Shown piece after piece: positions 8,119-17,309 of a stretch of DNA of 64,000 bases; position 1 is the stretch's first letter, and every line of letters starts with the position of its first letter. The translations under genes were made by a program, and so were the position numbers. This stretch comes from an uncultured Pelagibacteraceae bacterium (GTDB lineage Bacteria; Pseudomonadota; Alphaproteobacteria; Pelagibacterales; Pelagibacteraceae): assembly GCA_902515985.1 (NCBI GenBank), contig CABXWY010000004.1:27462-91461 (forward strand), given 5' to 3'. The notes under the pieces were generated by a model. It had not been told where the DNA came from, made no database searches, and saw only the letters and a list, made by a program, of their open reading frames with translations.

Positions 8119-10452
8119 ATGAGTAGCCTATTTAAAAGAGTTTTAATTTTAACAACATCAACCTTTTTGGGAATTATTATAATTCTAATATCAATATTAT
8201 GGGTTTTTTCGAATAAATTACCTGATTACAAATTTTTAAAGAACTATAAAGCGCCTGTATCCAGCAAGGTTTATTCAGGTGAGGGTGAGTTGGTTAATGA
8301 TTTTTCATCAGAAAAGAGAATATTTGTGCCATATTCATCAATACCTTATAAAATTGTAAATTCATTTTTATCTGCAGAAGATAAAAATTTTTTTACTCAT
8401 CCCGGCGTTGATGCAAAAGGAGTCTTGAGAGCAACAAAAAATAATATATTCAATTTTTTATCCTCAAAAAGGCTTGAAGGAGCATCAACAATAACCCAGC
8501 AAGTAGCCAAAAATTTTTTGTTATCAAATGAAGTAAGCGTTAATAGAAAAATTAAAGAAGCAATATTGGCTTTTAGAATAGAAAGAGCTTTAAGCAAACA
8601 ACGTATTTTAGAACTCTATTTAAATGAAATTTATTTAGGAAGTGGATCTTATGGAATAGCAGCTGCCAGTCTTAGATATTTTGATAAACCAATCACAGAT
8701 TTAGATTATGTAGAAGCTTCTCTACTTGCAGCATTACCAAAAGCGCCAAGCAGATATAATCCATATAAAAATAAAGAACTTGCTAAATTTAGAAGAGATC
8801 TTGTTCTTAAAAATTTGTTTGAAAACAATTTTATAACTGAAGCTCAATATAATTCATTTATTAAAGAACCGATTAAGTTAAAAAAAAGAAAAAAAATTTA
8901 TTTGGAGGATGCAAGATATTATGTGGAGGATATTAGAAAGAGTGTAATTAAAAAATTTGGTTTTGAAAAAGTCTATAAAAATGGTTTAAATATAAAAACT
9001 CCTCTCAATCTAGATATTCAATCTACGTCTACTTTTGCTCTAAGAGAGGGTTTGATTAAATACGACAGACGGAAAGGTTGGAGAGGATCATTAACGAATA
9101 AAAAATCCAGTCTTAATTGGTCAGAGGAGGTTGATAAATATAAATTAGAAAAATCAATTAATTGGGAGTTGGCAATTGTAAAAAAAGTTAATGATTTAAA
9201 AATTGAAATTGAAACAAAAAATAGAGACAAAGGTTTTATTAGTCAAAAAGATATATCTTGGATAAATAATAGTGAAAGTTATTTATCTTTAGGAGACATA
9301 ATTTACGTAAAAAAAAATAAAAATAATTTTTTTGATGTAAAACAAATACCTGAGGTAAATGGATCGATTGTTGTAATGGATCCTTATACGGGGAGAGTTT
9401 TAGCAATGAGCGGTGGTTTTAGTTTTTTACAAAGTGAATTTAATAGAGCTTCACAAGCTTTAAGACAACCAGGATCAGCATTTAAACCATTCATCTACGC
9501 GTTAGCACTAGAAAACAATTATGAACCATCCTCATTAGTTCTCGATGCTCCCTTAGTTTTAGATCAAGGCCAGGATTTAAAATTATGGAAACCTGAAAAC
9601 TATGGTAAAAAATTTTATGGCTTATCTACTATGAGGACAGGTCTTGAAAAATCAAGAAATTTAATGACAGTAAGAATCGCTCAAGATTTAGGTTTAAAAA
9701 AAATAATAGATTTTTCAAAAAAATTAGGAATTTATGAAAATCCAAACGAACTTTTGTCCATATCACTGGGCTCAGCTGAAACTACTTTATTGAAATTAAC
9801 ATCAGCATATTCATCTTTTATTAATGGAGGAAAGTTGGTTAAACCTATTCTAATAGACAGAATACAGGACAGCGAAGGTAAGACTATATTAAATAATGAA
9901 AACAGAAAATGTGATAAATGTGAACAAATTTCATACTTAAGTAATAAATATCCAAAGATAAAAGATAATTTTGAACAAATTTTTTCACCTGAAACTGCTT
10001 TTCAAATTACATCGATGTTGGAGGGTGCAGTACAGAGAGGAACAGGAAAAGGTTTAAGAGATTTAAATTTAGATATCGCTGGAAAGACTGGTACAACAAA
10101 CAAAAATACAGATACTTGGTTTATAGGCTACACATCTAAACTTATTGTTGGAGTATATGTTGGTTTTGATAACCCTAAATCTTTAGGAAAAAAAGAAACT
10201 GGAGCAAGGACTGCTATGCCAATATTTAAGGAATTTATAAAAAAAACAATTAAAAAGCAGGATGCAAGACCATTCAAAGTTGCAGAAAATATTACTCTTA
10301 TGGTAATCGATCCAAAAACAGGGAAAAAAGCTTCTTTTGGTTCTAAAAAAACTATAATTGAAGTTTTTAAAAAAAAAGATTTAGATCAAAACAATAAAAA
10401 TATGATATTAAATAATAGATTAAATAATAATAATATTTTAAGGTTTTATTAA
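8119..10452 (+). CDS. mrcA: Penicillin-binding protein 1A (bifunctional transglycosylase/transpeptidase)
   Basis: 777 aa class A PBP that polymerises and cross-links peptidoglycan in the periplasm. One N-terminal membrane helix (about residues 8-30), GT51 glycosyltransferase motifs (SAEDKNFFTHPGVDAKG, EGASTITQQVAKNFLL, LNEIYLGSGSYGIAAA), an OB-like insert, and the transpeptidase with SAFK (catalytic Ser; RQPGSAFKPFIY), SRN (EKSRNLMTV) and KTGT (AGKTGTTNK). Length and layout fit PBP1A. Its stop overlaps the prfB start by one base (TAATG), an arrangement that couples cell-wall and release-factor genes in one transcript with the AsmA-like gene downstream. Confidence 0.96.
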   Translation: MSSLFKRVLILTTSTFLGIIIILISILWVFSNKLPDYKFLKNYKAPVSSKVYSGEGELVNDFSSEKRIFVPYSSIPYKIVNSFLSAEDKNFFTHPGVDAKGVLRATKNNIFNFLSSKRLEGASTITQQVAKNFLLSNEVSVNRKIKEAILAFRIERALSKQRILELYLNEIYLGSGSYGIAAASLRYFDKPITDLDYVEASLLAALPKAPSRYNPYKNKELAKFRRDLVLKNLFENNFITEAQYNSFIKEPIKLKKRKKIYLEDARYYVEDIRKSVIKKFGFEKVYKNGLNIKTPLNLDIQSTSTFALREGLIKYDRRKGWRGSLTNKKSSLNWSEEVDKYKLEKSINWELAIVKKVNDLKIEIETKNRDKGFISQKDISWINNSESYLSLGDIIYVKKNKNNFFDVKQIPEVNGSIVVMDPYTGRVLAMSGGFSFLQSEFNRASQALRQPGSAFKPFIYALALENNYEPSSLVLDAPLVLDQGQDLKLWKPENYGKKFYGLSTMRTGLEKSRNLMTVRIAQDLGLKKIIDFSKKLGIYENPNELLSISLGSAETTLLKLTSAYSSFINGGKLVKPILIDRIQDSEGKTILNNENRKCDKCEQISYLSNKYPKIKDNFEQIFSPETAFQITSMLEGAVQRGTGKGLRDLNLDIAGKTGTTNKNTDTWFIGYTSKLIVGVYVGFDNPKSLGKKETGARTAMPIFKEFIKKTIKKQDARPFKVAENITLMVIDPKTGKKASFGSKKTIIEVFKKKDLDQNNKNMILNNRLNNNNILRFY

Positions 10453-11541
10453 TGGATAATGACTTTATAAGATTTAAAAAAGAAATTGAAAAAATTAATC
10501 AAAGAATACAGGAGTTTCTTTGAAAAAAACAATATTCATTCAATTGTAGAGAAGAATAATCAAAAAATTCTAGAACCTAATTTCTGGAAGGATAAAAACT
10601 CAGCTCAAAAAATAATAAAAGAAAAAAACTTTTACGAGGATTTATTAAAATCATATCAAAATTCAAAAAAAGAAATTAAAGATTTGAGCGATTTATACGA
10701 TCTCGCTATTGAAGAAAATAATCAAATTATTATAAAGGAGCTTGTAAAAAATTGTAATGAATTAAAAACTAAATCTAAAAAAAATGAGATTAAGTGTTTT
10801 TTATCAAATGAAAGTGATATTTTAGATTGTTATATTGAAATACATGCAGGAGCTGGTGGAACCGAAAGTCAAGATTGGGCTGAAATGCTAAAAAGAATGT
10901 ATTTAAAGTGGGCACAAAATAAAAAATACAAATCATCAATCATCAGCGAACATAGAGGCGATGAGGCTGGAATAAAATCAACTATATTTCAAATTCATGG
11001 TGATTACTTATATGGATGGTTGAAATCAGAATCTGGTATTCATAGACTTGTAAGAATTTCTCCTTTTGACTCAGGTGCAAGGCGGCACACTAGCTTTGCT
11101 AGTGTGTGGGTTTATCCAATTATAGATGACAGTATTGAAATTGAAATAAAAGATAAGGATCTAAGAATTGATACATATAGATCTAGTGGCGCTGGAGGAC
11201 AACATGTCAATACAACTGATAGTGCTGTTAGAATTACTCATTTACCAACCAAAATTGTCGTTCAATGCCAAAATGAAAGATCTCAACACAAAAACAAAGA
11301 AACCTGCATTAAAATGCTTAAAGCAAGATTATATGATTTTGAATTAAAAAAAAAAGAGAAAGAAGCAGAAAGTCTTGAAAGTGATAAAACTGATATTGGT
11401 TGGGGACACCAAATTAGATCTTATGTTTTACATCCATATAGACTAGTAAAAGATAATCGAACTAATTATGAAAGTTCAGATCCAGATAAAGTATTAGAAG
11501 GAGATATTGATACTTTTTTAGAAAGCTCATTATACAATTAA
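10452..11541 (+). CDS. prfB: Peptide chain release factor 2, with programmed +1 frameshift
   Basis: RF2 ends translation at UGA and UAA. A first 23-codon frame starts at ATG 10452 and reaches TGA at 10521-10523; the last sense codon is CTT (10518-10520). Shifting +1 there joins the main frame (10522-11541, 339 codons), giving about 362 aa, the usual RF2 size. A Shine-Dalgarno-like CAGGAG lies just upstream of the CTT-TGA, as in known prfB shift sites. The main frame has the RF2 anticodon-like SPF (RISPFDSGARRHTS) and the GGQ loop (SSGAGGQHVNTTDSAV). Starting at the internal TTG 10486 would lose the N-terminal helix. The TGA lets RF2 level control its own synthesis (established for this family). 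Confidence 0.96.
10510..10523 (+). promoter_or_regulatory. prfB programmed frameshift site (SD-like AGGAG plus CTT TGA)
   Basis: AGGAG (10510-10514) precedes TTT CTT TGA (10515-10523) in the short first frame. This is the conserved RF2 autoregulatory element: pausing at UGA when RF2 is scarce, an upstream SD-anti-SD contact, and slippery CUU lead to a +1 shift into the long frame, which continues with GAA at 10522. Confidence 0.93.
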
Positions 11542-13719
11542 ATGATTAAAAAAACTTTTTATATAATTTTTGCTCTATTTATATTTTCGATTGTATATCT
11601 TAATTACTTTGGAGTAAGTACAAATAAATTTAATCAAAATATTGAAAAAAAATTTAGAGAAAATTATCCAGGAGTAAATTTAAATTTAAATAATGTAAAA
11701 GTTTTACTAAATATTTCAAAACTTTCAATTGATCTTAAAACTGAAAACCCTATTATTTTTTCATCAAAAGAGGAAATAAAATTAAAAAAAGTATCTACAA
11801 CGTACGATCTTAAATCATTTTTTAAAAAAGAGTTTACAATTAAAAATTTACTTATAGATAGTAAAAAAAATCAAATTAAAAAAATTATAAAACTTGCGAG
11901 ATCTTTTAAAGATAGCCCTCAGCTTCTAATAATAGATAAAATAATAAAAAGTGGAAATATAGAGATTTTGACAAGATTAAATTTTGATGAAAATGGAAAG
12001 TTGCTTGAGGATGAATACGAAATCTTGGCAAATATAAATAGTTTATCTATTGAATTATTCAATAAGCAAAAAATCGATAATATTTCTGGTAACATTAAGT
12101 ATACACAGAGTAAAATTGAAATAAATAATCTAAAATATAATTATGTAGATTTAGAATTATACTCGAAAAACGTTTTTATAAGCCAAAAAAATAAACAATA
12201 TTTTGTTAAAGGAGATCTGGATACTAATGAAGGTGCTATACCAGAATCTGCCGCCAAATTTTTTCTAAAAAATGAGTTTTTTAAAAATATTATTTTATCT
12301 TCCCAAAATAACTTCAGTTTTAATATTTCAAAAAAATTTAAGATATCAGAGTTAAAACTTGTATCAAAAATAAATTTAAAAAAAGCTGAATATGAATTTA
12401 ATAATTCATCAATAAAAAAATATATTCCAGATTTTAAAAAAAAAATAATTTTTTCCAATCAAACTATTAATATAAATTATGAAAAAAAAATATTATTTGA
12501 AGGCTCAGGAAAATTTCAAATAGGCGAAAAAAAAGACGATATTAGATATAATTTTGAATTTGATAAGAAAGATACAAAGTTTAATATAGATTTTGATATT
12601 AAAGAAATTCCCTTCAAAATAGGTATAATTAATTTTTTAAAAAACGATGATGAGATTGCAAATTTAAAAATTACAGGTGAGAGAAAAAATAAAGAACTTT
12701 TTTTAAAAAAATTAAATCTTGAAAAAAATTCAGATAAAATTGAATTTAATGACATAGTCTTTTCAAAAGATTTTCAAATTAAAAGTTTTAATAAAATTGA
12801 TTTACAATACTTAGATTCAAGCAAAAAGAAAAATGATATTTTAGTAGTACAAAATAATGAAAACAATTTTTTAATTCAAGGTAGCAATTTTAATTTAAGC
12901 AAAATCATTGATCAAATTTTATTTGAAGATACAAATAAAGCGAAGTTATTCGATCACAAAGAAAGATCTTTTAAAATTAATTTTAAAAAAAATAATATAG
13001 ATGATGAACACCATGTTTTAAATTTAAAGGGAGACTTTAAAATGAAAGGTAATGATATTTATGATTTATCTTTAAATTCATCCTTTCCAAATAAAGATAT
13101 TTTATCTATGTCAATAAAGACAAAAAATGACCAAAAAGTTACTACTTTTTATTCAGAGCAAGCTAAGCCATTTGTAAAAAAATATAAGTTTGTGAAGGGT
13201 TTTGAAGGTGGAAAGATAGATTTTTACTCTGTTAAGGAAAATCAGGTATCAAAATCACAAATAAAGATTTTTGAATTTAGTCTAATGGAGCTGCCAGCTC
13301 TGACAAAAATTCTAACACTTGCATCCTTGCAAGGAATTGCCGATATACTTTCAGGTGATGGAGTTGGTTTTGATGAATTAGAAATGAATTTTAATAGCAA
13401 AAAAAATCTGATGGAAATTGAGGAACTTTATGCAATTGGACCAGCAATATCAATTTTAATGGATGGTTATGTACAGAAAGATGAACTTGTAAGTTTAAGA
13501 GGAACTTTAGTACCCGCTACTACAATTAATAAGTTTGTAGGTTCTATACCAATCTTAGGAGATATCTTGGTAGGAAAAAAAACAGGAGAAGGTGTATTTG
13601 GTGTAAGTTTTAAACTAAAAGGACAACCCAAAGATATCAAAACATCAGTAAATCCAATTAAAACTTTAACACCAAGATTTATCACAAGAACTTTAGAAAA
13701 AATTAAAAGAACAAACTAA
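11542..13719 (+). CDS. AsmA-like (YhdP/TamB-related) envelope protein
   Basis: 725 aa. One N-terminal membrane helix (about residues 4-24, FYIIFALFIFSIVYLNYFGV) anchors a long, beta-rich, Lys/Asn/Ile-rich periplasmic part. The C-terminal about 150 residues resemble the AsmA-like C-terminal region of YhdP-type proteins: TLASLQGIADILSGDGVGFD, LYAIGPAISILMDGYV, GTLVPATTINKFVGSIPILG. AsmA-family proteins are believed to carry phospholipid between inner and outer membrane; that role is inferred here. It starts immediately after the prfB stop with no spacer and ends with a 4-base convergent overlap with tyrS. Confidence 0.78.
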   Translation: MIKKTFYIIFALFIFSIVYLNYFGVSTNKFNQNIEKKFRENYPGVNLNLNNVKVLLNISKLSIDLKTENPIIFSSKEEIKLKKVSTTYDLKSFFKKEFTIKNLLIDSKKNQIKKIIKLARSFKDSPQLLIIDKIIKSGNIEILTRLNFDENGKLLEDEYEILANINSLSIELFNKQKIDNISGNIKYTQSKIEINNLKYNYVDLELYSKNVFISQKNKQYFVKGDLDTNEGAIPESAAKFFLKNEFFKNIILSSQNNFSFNISKKFKISELKLVSKINLKKAEYEFNNSSIKKYIPDFKKKIIFSNQTININYEKKILFEGSGKFQIGEKKDDIRYNFEFDKKDTKFNIDFDIKEIPFKIGIINFLKNDDEIANLKITGERKNKELFLKKLNLEKNSDKIEFNDIVFSKDFQIKSFNKIDLQYLDSSKKKNDILVVQNNENNFLIQGSNFNLSKIIDQILFEDTNKAKLFDHKERSFKINFKKNNIDDEHHVLNLKGDFKMKGNDIYDLSLNSSFPNKDILSMSIKTKNDQKVTTFYSEQAKPFVKKYKFVKGFEGGKIDFYSVKENQVSKSQIKIFEFSLMELPALTKILTLASLQGIADILSGDGVGFDELEMNFNSKKNLMEIEELYAIGPAISILMDGYVQKDELVSLRGTLVPATTINKFVGSIPILGDILVGKKTGEGVFGVSFKLKGQPKDIKTSVNPIKTLTPRFITRTLEKIKRTN

Positions 13720-14951
13720 TTCATTTTTATTATCACATGTTTTTTCTTACCAAGTGATAGTTTTAGAAAGTTTTTTTTTTTAAAATGATTTAATAAAATT
13801 TGTAGATTTTGATCTTCAATAACATTATTATTAATTTTGATACCTCTATTTTTTATTGTTCTTCTTACCTCGCTTTTTGAGACTATAAGTTTGGACAAAA
13901 CTACAAGATCAACAATATTTATACCATTTTCGATTGTTTTTTTATTAATCTTGATAGTAGGTAAATCTTCACCAATCGATCCAGAGACAAAAGTTTTTTT
14001 TGCTGTTTGTTCCGCTTTATTTGCAGCTGCCTTTCCATGCAGCATATTTGTAGCCTCATTGGCTAAAATAATTTTTAATTTATTGATATTTGTATTTTTT
14101 ATTTCATCAATTTTTTTTAAATTTATATCGGTAAACATTTTTAGAAAATTTACTACATCTCTATCATCAGTATTTCTCCAAAATTGCCAATATTCATATG
14201 GAGATAACATAACTTTATCGAGCCAAACCGCTCCTTTCTCTGTTTTGCCCATCTTTGCACCTGAAGCGAGTGTTATTAATGGGGTTGTTAAACCAAAAGA
14301 TTGTTTACCAAGATGTCTTTTTATTAATTCAACGCCATTAACAATGTTGCCCCATTGGTCTGATCCCCCTATTTGCATAACACAATTTTTATTCTTATTT
14401 AATTCTAAAAAATCATATGCCTGAAGAATCATATAATTAAATTCCATATAGCTTAATGATTGTTCACGATCTAACCTTAATTTTACACTATCAAAGCTTA
14501 ACATTTTATTAATAGTAAAATGCCTGCCAATCTCTCTTAAAAATTTTATATAATTAAGCTTGCTTAGCCATTTATAGTTGTTTACAAAAATTGGCATAGT
14601 TTTTTTATTATTTGTTTTGAGAAAAATATTAAATATTTTTTTTATATTTTTTATATTTGAATCAATTTCTTTATCAGATAATATTTTTCTGGTTTCCTCT
14701 TTACCAGATGGATCACCAATTCTTGTTGTCCCACCTCCTAATAAAACTATTGGTTGATGTCCGTACTTTTGAAGCATTCTTAAACACATGATTTGTAATA
14801 GACTACCAACGTGTAAACTTTTTGCTGTACAATCAAAACCTATATAGGCTCTTATAGATTTCTTTGTCATTAATTCGTTTAAACTATCAAAATCAGTACA
14901 TTGGTTATAATATTCTCTTTGTTTAAATTCTGTTAAGAACGATTTGTCCAT
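13716..14951 (-). CDS. tyrS: Tyrosyl-tRNA synthetase
   Basis: 411 aa class I synthetase charging tRNA-Tyr. Seen: tyrosine-site IGFDCTAKSLHVGSLLQI (HVGS is the HIGH-type motif), GGGTTRIGDPSGKEETR, MILQAYDFLEL, QIGGSDQWGNIVNG, the KMSKS equivalent KMGKT (LASGAKMGKTEKGAVWL), and a C-terminal S4-like RNA-binding domain (SKSEVRRTIKNRGIKINN). Length matches bacterial TyrRS. It is convergent with the AsmA-like gene and divergent from anmK, with a 60-base AT-rich gap between the start codons. Confidence 0.97.
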   Translation of the reverse strand: MDKSFLTEFKQREYYNQCTDFDSLNELMTKKSIRAYIGFDCTAKSLHVGSLLQIMCLRMLQKYGHQPIVLLGGGTTRIGDPSGKEETRKILSDKEIDSNIKNIKKIFNIFLKTNNKKTMPIFVNNYKWLSKLNYIKFLREIGRHFTINKMLSFDSVKLRLDREQSLSYMEFNYMILQAYDFLELNKNKNCVMQIGGSDQWGNIVNGVELIKRHLGKQSFGLTTPLITLASGAKMGKTEKGAVWLDKVMLSPYEYWQFWRNTDDRDVVNFLKMFTDINLKKIDEIKNTNINKLKIILANEATNMLHGKAAANKAEQTAKKTFVSGSIGEDLPTIKINKKTIENGINIVDLVVLSKLIVSKSEVRRTIKNRGIKINNNVIEDQNLQILLNHFKKKNFLKLSLGKKKHVIIKMN

Positions 14952-15011
14952 TTTTTATAAAATTAGTATAAAATTAATATACTTGATATTTGATATAATT
15001 AAAAAATATTT

Positions 15012-16088
15012 ATGAGCAAAAATTTTTATTGTTTGGGTTTAATGAGTGGTACCTCGCTGGATGGAATTGATGCGTCTATTATATATTCAAACGGCGTTGA
15101 AAATTTAGATGTTATCAAAAATAGTTACTATAAATATGACGATAATTTTATTAACAAAATATCAAATCTCAAAGATAAAATTAATAAACCAGAAGATTTA
15201 AAAATTCATCAAAATGATTTGAAAAATTTAGAGAGAGAATTGACCATTCTGCACGCAGAGTTTGTTGCCGATATATTAAAAAATTCTAAAAATGAAGTTG
15301 ATTTGATAGGTTTTCATGGGCAAACAATTTATCATAATCCAGAAAAAAAAATATCTAAACAATTAGGAGATGGTAGACTTTTGTCACAATTAGTTAATAA
15401 AAAAGTAGTCTTTAATTTTAGAGAAAACGATATTCAAAATAATGGCAATGGAGCTCCACTAGCACCAATTTATCATCTCGCAATCACAAAAAAAATAAAC
15501 CAAAAAAATATTATTTTTTTGAATATTGGCGGTATTGCAAATGAGACATTTATAGAAGATGATTATAAGCTTAGCGCAAAAGATCTAGGGCCAGGTAATT
15601 GTCTAATTGATATGTGGATAAGGAGAAATACAAAAAATAAATATGATAATAAAGGTGGTATTGCTAAATCGGGTAAAATTAATAAGATTTTATTAGATCA
15701 ATCATTAGATATTTACTTTAACAATAAGATAAAAAATAAGAGAAGTTATGATATAAATGATTTTGATATATCACCTTTTAGAGGCTTGACACTAGAAGAT
15801 GGAGCTGCAACAATAGTTGAATACACTATCGAAATTCTTGCAAATAAAATATCATCAACAAATATTATTTGTTGTGGAGGTGGAAGAAAAAATCAATATT
15901 TAATTGATAGACTTGAAAAAAAGATTAATAAAAAAATATTAAATATTGATGAATTTAAAATAGATGGTGATTTCATTGAGTCACAAGCTTTTGGATTTCT
16001 TGCTATTAGATCATTTCTTAAATTACCCATATCCTTTCCCATGACCACAGGATGTAAAAAAGATTCAACTGGGGGTACGATTACCTAA
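15012..16088 (+). CDS. anmK: Anhydro-N-acetylmuramic acid kinase
   Basis: 358 aa sugar kinase of the ASKHA fold. It phosphorylates and hydrolyses 1,6-anhydro-MurNAc to MurNAc-6-P in peptidoglycan recycling. Seen: GLMSGTSLDGIDASI at the N terminus (phosphate 1 loop), IGFHGQTIYHNP, LNIGGIANETFI, DLGPGNCLIDMW, FRGLTLEDGAATI and the C-terminal PMTTGCKKDSTGGTI. Length is normal. It stands alone on the plus strand between minus-strand genes; its stop is 5 bases from the end of the convergent hydrolase gene. Confidence 0.95.
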   Translation: MSKNFYCLGLMSGTSLDGIDASIIYSNGVENLDVIKNSYYKYDDNFINKISNLKDKINKPEDLKIHQNDLKNLERELTILHAEFVADILKNSKNEVDLIGFHGQTIYHNPEKKISKQLGDGRLLSQLVNKKVVFNFRENDIQNNGNGAPLAPIYHLAITKKINQKNIIFLNIGGIANETFIEDDYKLSAKDLGPGNCLIDMWIRRNTKNKYDNKGGIAKSGKINKILLDQSLDIYFNNKIKNKRSYDINDFDISPFRGLTLEDGAATIVEYTIEILANKISSTNIICCGGGRKNQYLIDRLEKKINKKILNIDEFKIDGDFIESQAFGFLAIRSFLKLPISFPMTTGCKKDSTGGTIT

Positions 16089-16093
16089 ATTAA

Positions 16094-16750
16094 TTAAAAA
16101 ATTGTAGTTTCTTTTTTTATATATTTATCTAAAACTTTAACTAAATCTTTTTCTGATTTTGAAAAAAAATGATTAGCTTCTGATATTGATTGGAAATCAA
16201 CCTTAATTCCTTTTTGCGAACTTAATCTTTTATTTAACTCGTTTATAAATTCTACTGGTACCAGCTCGTCTTTTTTACCATACAGCATTAATCCTGAAGT
16301 GGGACATGGAGAAAGAAAAGAAAAATCATAAACATTTGGTTGGGGTGAAATTGCAATGAATCGATTTATCTCTGGTCTTCTCATTAACAATTGCATCGCG
16401 ATCAAAGATCCAAAAGAAAATCCTGACACCCAACATTGAGAATTATCTAAATTTTCTCTTTCTAACCAGTCCAAAGCAGCTGCTGCGTCAGCTAATTCAC
16501 CTTGACCATTGTCAAAATCACCATCGCTTCTCCCAACTCCTCTAAAATTTACTCTACAGACTGAAAAATTATTTTCCATAAATGTGTGAAATGTATCAAC
16601 AACTACTTTGTTATTCATGGTTCCTCCGTATTGAGGATGAGGTTGAAGAACTAATGCAATGGGCGACGTATTTTTTTTACTTTTAAAATATTTTGCCTCC
16701 AATCTTCCTGCTGGTCCCGGAATAAATATTTCTAAAATTTTACTATCCAT
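16094..16750 (-). CDS. Alpha/beta hydrolase
   Basis: 218 aa. Compact alpha/beta-hydrolase fold related to the bacterial dienelactone-hydrolase/CocE-like small hydrolases: IFIPGPAGRLEAKYF, LVLQPHPQYGGTMNNKVV (oxyanion region), nucleophile elbow GFSFGSLIAM (GxSxG), acid LMLYGKKDELVP, and histidine EANHFFSKSEKDL. All three catalytic residues are present, so it should be active, but the substrate is unknown. It is divergent from iscR across a 136-base regulatory gap. Confidence 0.88.
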   Translation of the reverse strand: MDSKILEIFIPGPAGRLEAKYFKSKKNTSPIALVLQPHPQYGGTMNNKVVVDTFHTFMENNFSVCRVNFRGVGRSDGDFDNGQGELADAAAALDWLERENLDNSQCWVSGFSFGSLIAMQLLMRRPEINRFIAISPQPNVYDFSFLSPCPTSGLMLYGKKDELVPVEFINELNKRLSSQKGIKVDFQSISEANHFFSKSEKDLVKVLDKYIKKETTIF

Positions 16751-16833
16751 ATATGTTAATGCTAACTATTCTCACAAAAAATGTTTGTTTAACACATACC
16801 GATGACAATTTGCGAGTCTTTTTAATTTTCGTA

Positions 16834-16867
16834 ATACTTGACTATTTTAGTCGGGTATATATATAAA
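16834..16867 (+). promoter_or_regulatory. IscR type-1 operator overlapping the iscR-suf promoter
   Basis: The 25 bases at 16834-16858 fit at every position the E. coli IscR type-1 consensus as I remember it (ATASYYGACTRWWWYAGTCRRSTAT): left half ATACTTGACT, core ATTTT, right half AGTCGGGTAT. TTGACT (16838-16843) can serve as a -35 box and TATAAA (16862-16867) as a -10 box with an 18-base spacer, so a bound [2Fe-2S]-IscR would block RNA polymerase. It lies 28 bases upstream of the iscR ATG. Confidence 0.88.
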
Positions 16868-16886
16868 CCGCATAATTACTACTATT

Positions 16887-17309
16887 ATGAAGTTAAATAC
16901 TAAATCAAGATATGCAGTTATGGCTTTGGCGGACATGTCAAAGTTCCCCTTAAATGATCCTATAAGCCTAAGAGATATATCATTAAGACAAAGTATTTCT
17001 TTACTTTATCTGGAGCAAATTTTTTTAAAATTAAAAAAAAATGATATAGTTAAAAGTGTTCGTGGAACAAATGGTGGCTATGTTCTGAAACGAGATCCAA
17101 AAAGTATTAAATTATCAGAAATTTTTCAAGCTCTAGACCAAAAAGTAAAAACTGTTGGATGTAAGAAAGAATCAAAAAAAGGATGTAATGGAAAATTAGC
17201 AAAATGTATAACTCATGAACTTTGGGATGAATTAGAAGTTTATATCAATAATTTTTTTGAGAATAAAAGTCTTAATGATCTTTTGATAAATAAAAATAGG
17301 ATCAATTAA
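16887..17309 (+). CDS. iscR: Rrf2-family Fe-S cluster regulator IscR
   Basis: 140 aa winged-helix repressor. The N-terminal HTH ([19 protein letters not shown], then [24 protein letters not shown]) is followed by the cluster-binding loop with Cys92, Cys100, Cys107 and His110, the same three-Cys-one-His set as E. coli IscR, though with slightly wider spacing. It should bind a [2Fe-2S] cluster and sense the Fe-S status of the cell. First gene of the SUF operon; its stop overlaps the sufB start by one base. A matching type-1 operator sits on its own promoter, so negative autoregulation of the whole operon is likely. Confidence 0.94.
   Translation: MKLNTKSRYAVMALADMSKFPLNDPISLRDISLRQSISLLYLEQIFLKLKKNDIVKSVRGTNGGYVLKRDPKSIKLSEIFQALDQKVKTVGCKKESKKGCNGKLAKCITHELWDELEVYINNFFENKSLNDLLINKNRIN

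Noticed and set aside
10486..10521. RF2 start at TTG 10486
   Set aside because: The upstream ATG frame with CTT-TGA and AGGAG is the known RF2 frameshift arrangement, which explains the missing N terminus.
12141..12755. Antisense frames in the AsmA-like gene
   Set aside because: Low-complexity Phe/Ser/Leu-rich translations of an AT-rich Lys/Asn gene; no signal or domain.
13837..14424. A 195-codon open frame opposite tyrS
   Set aside because: It is the antisense of a well-conserved TyrRS sequence, has no recognisable domain, and arises from the low-GC codon use of tyrS.
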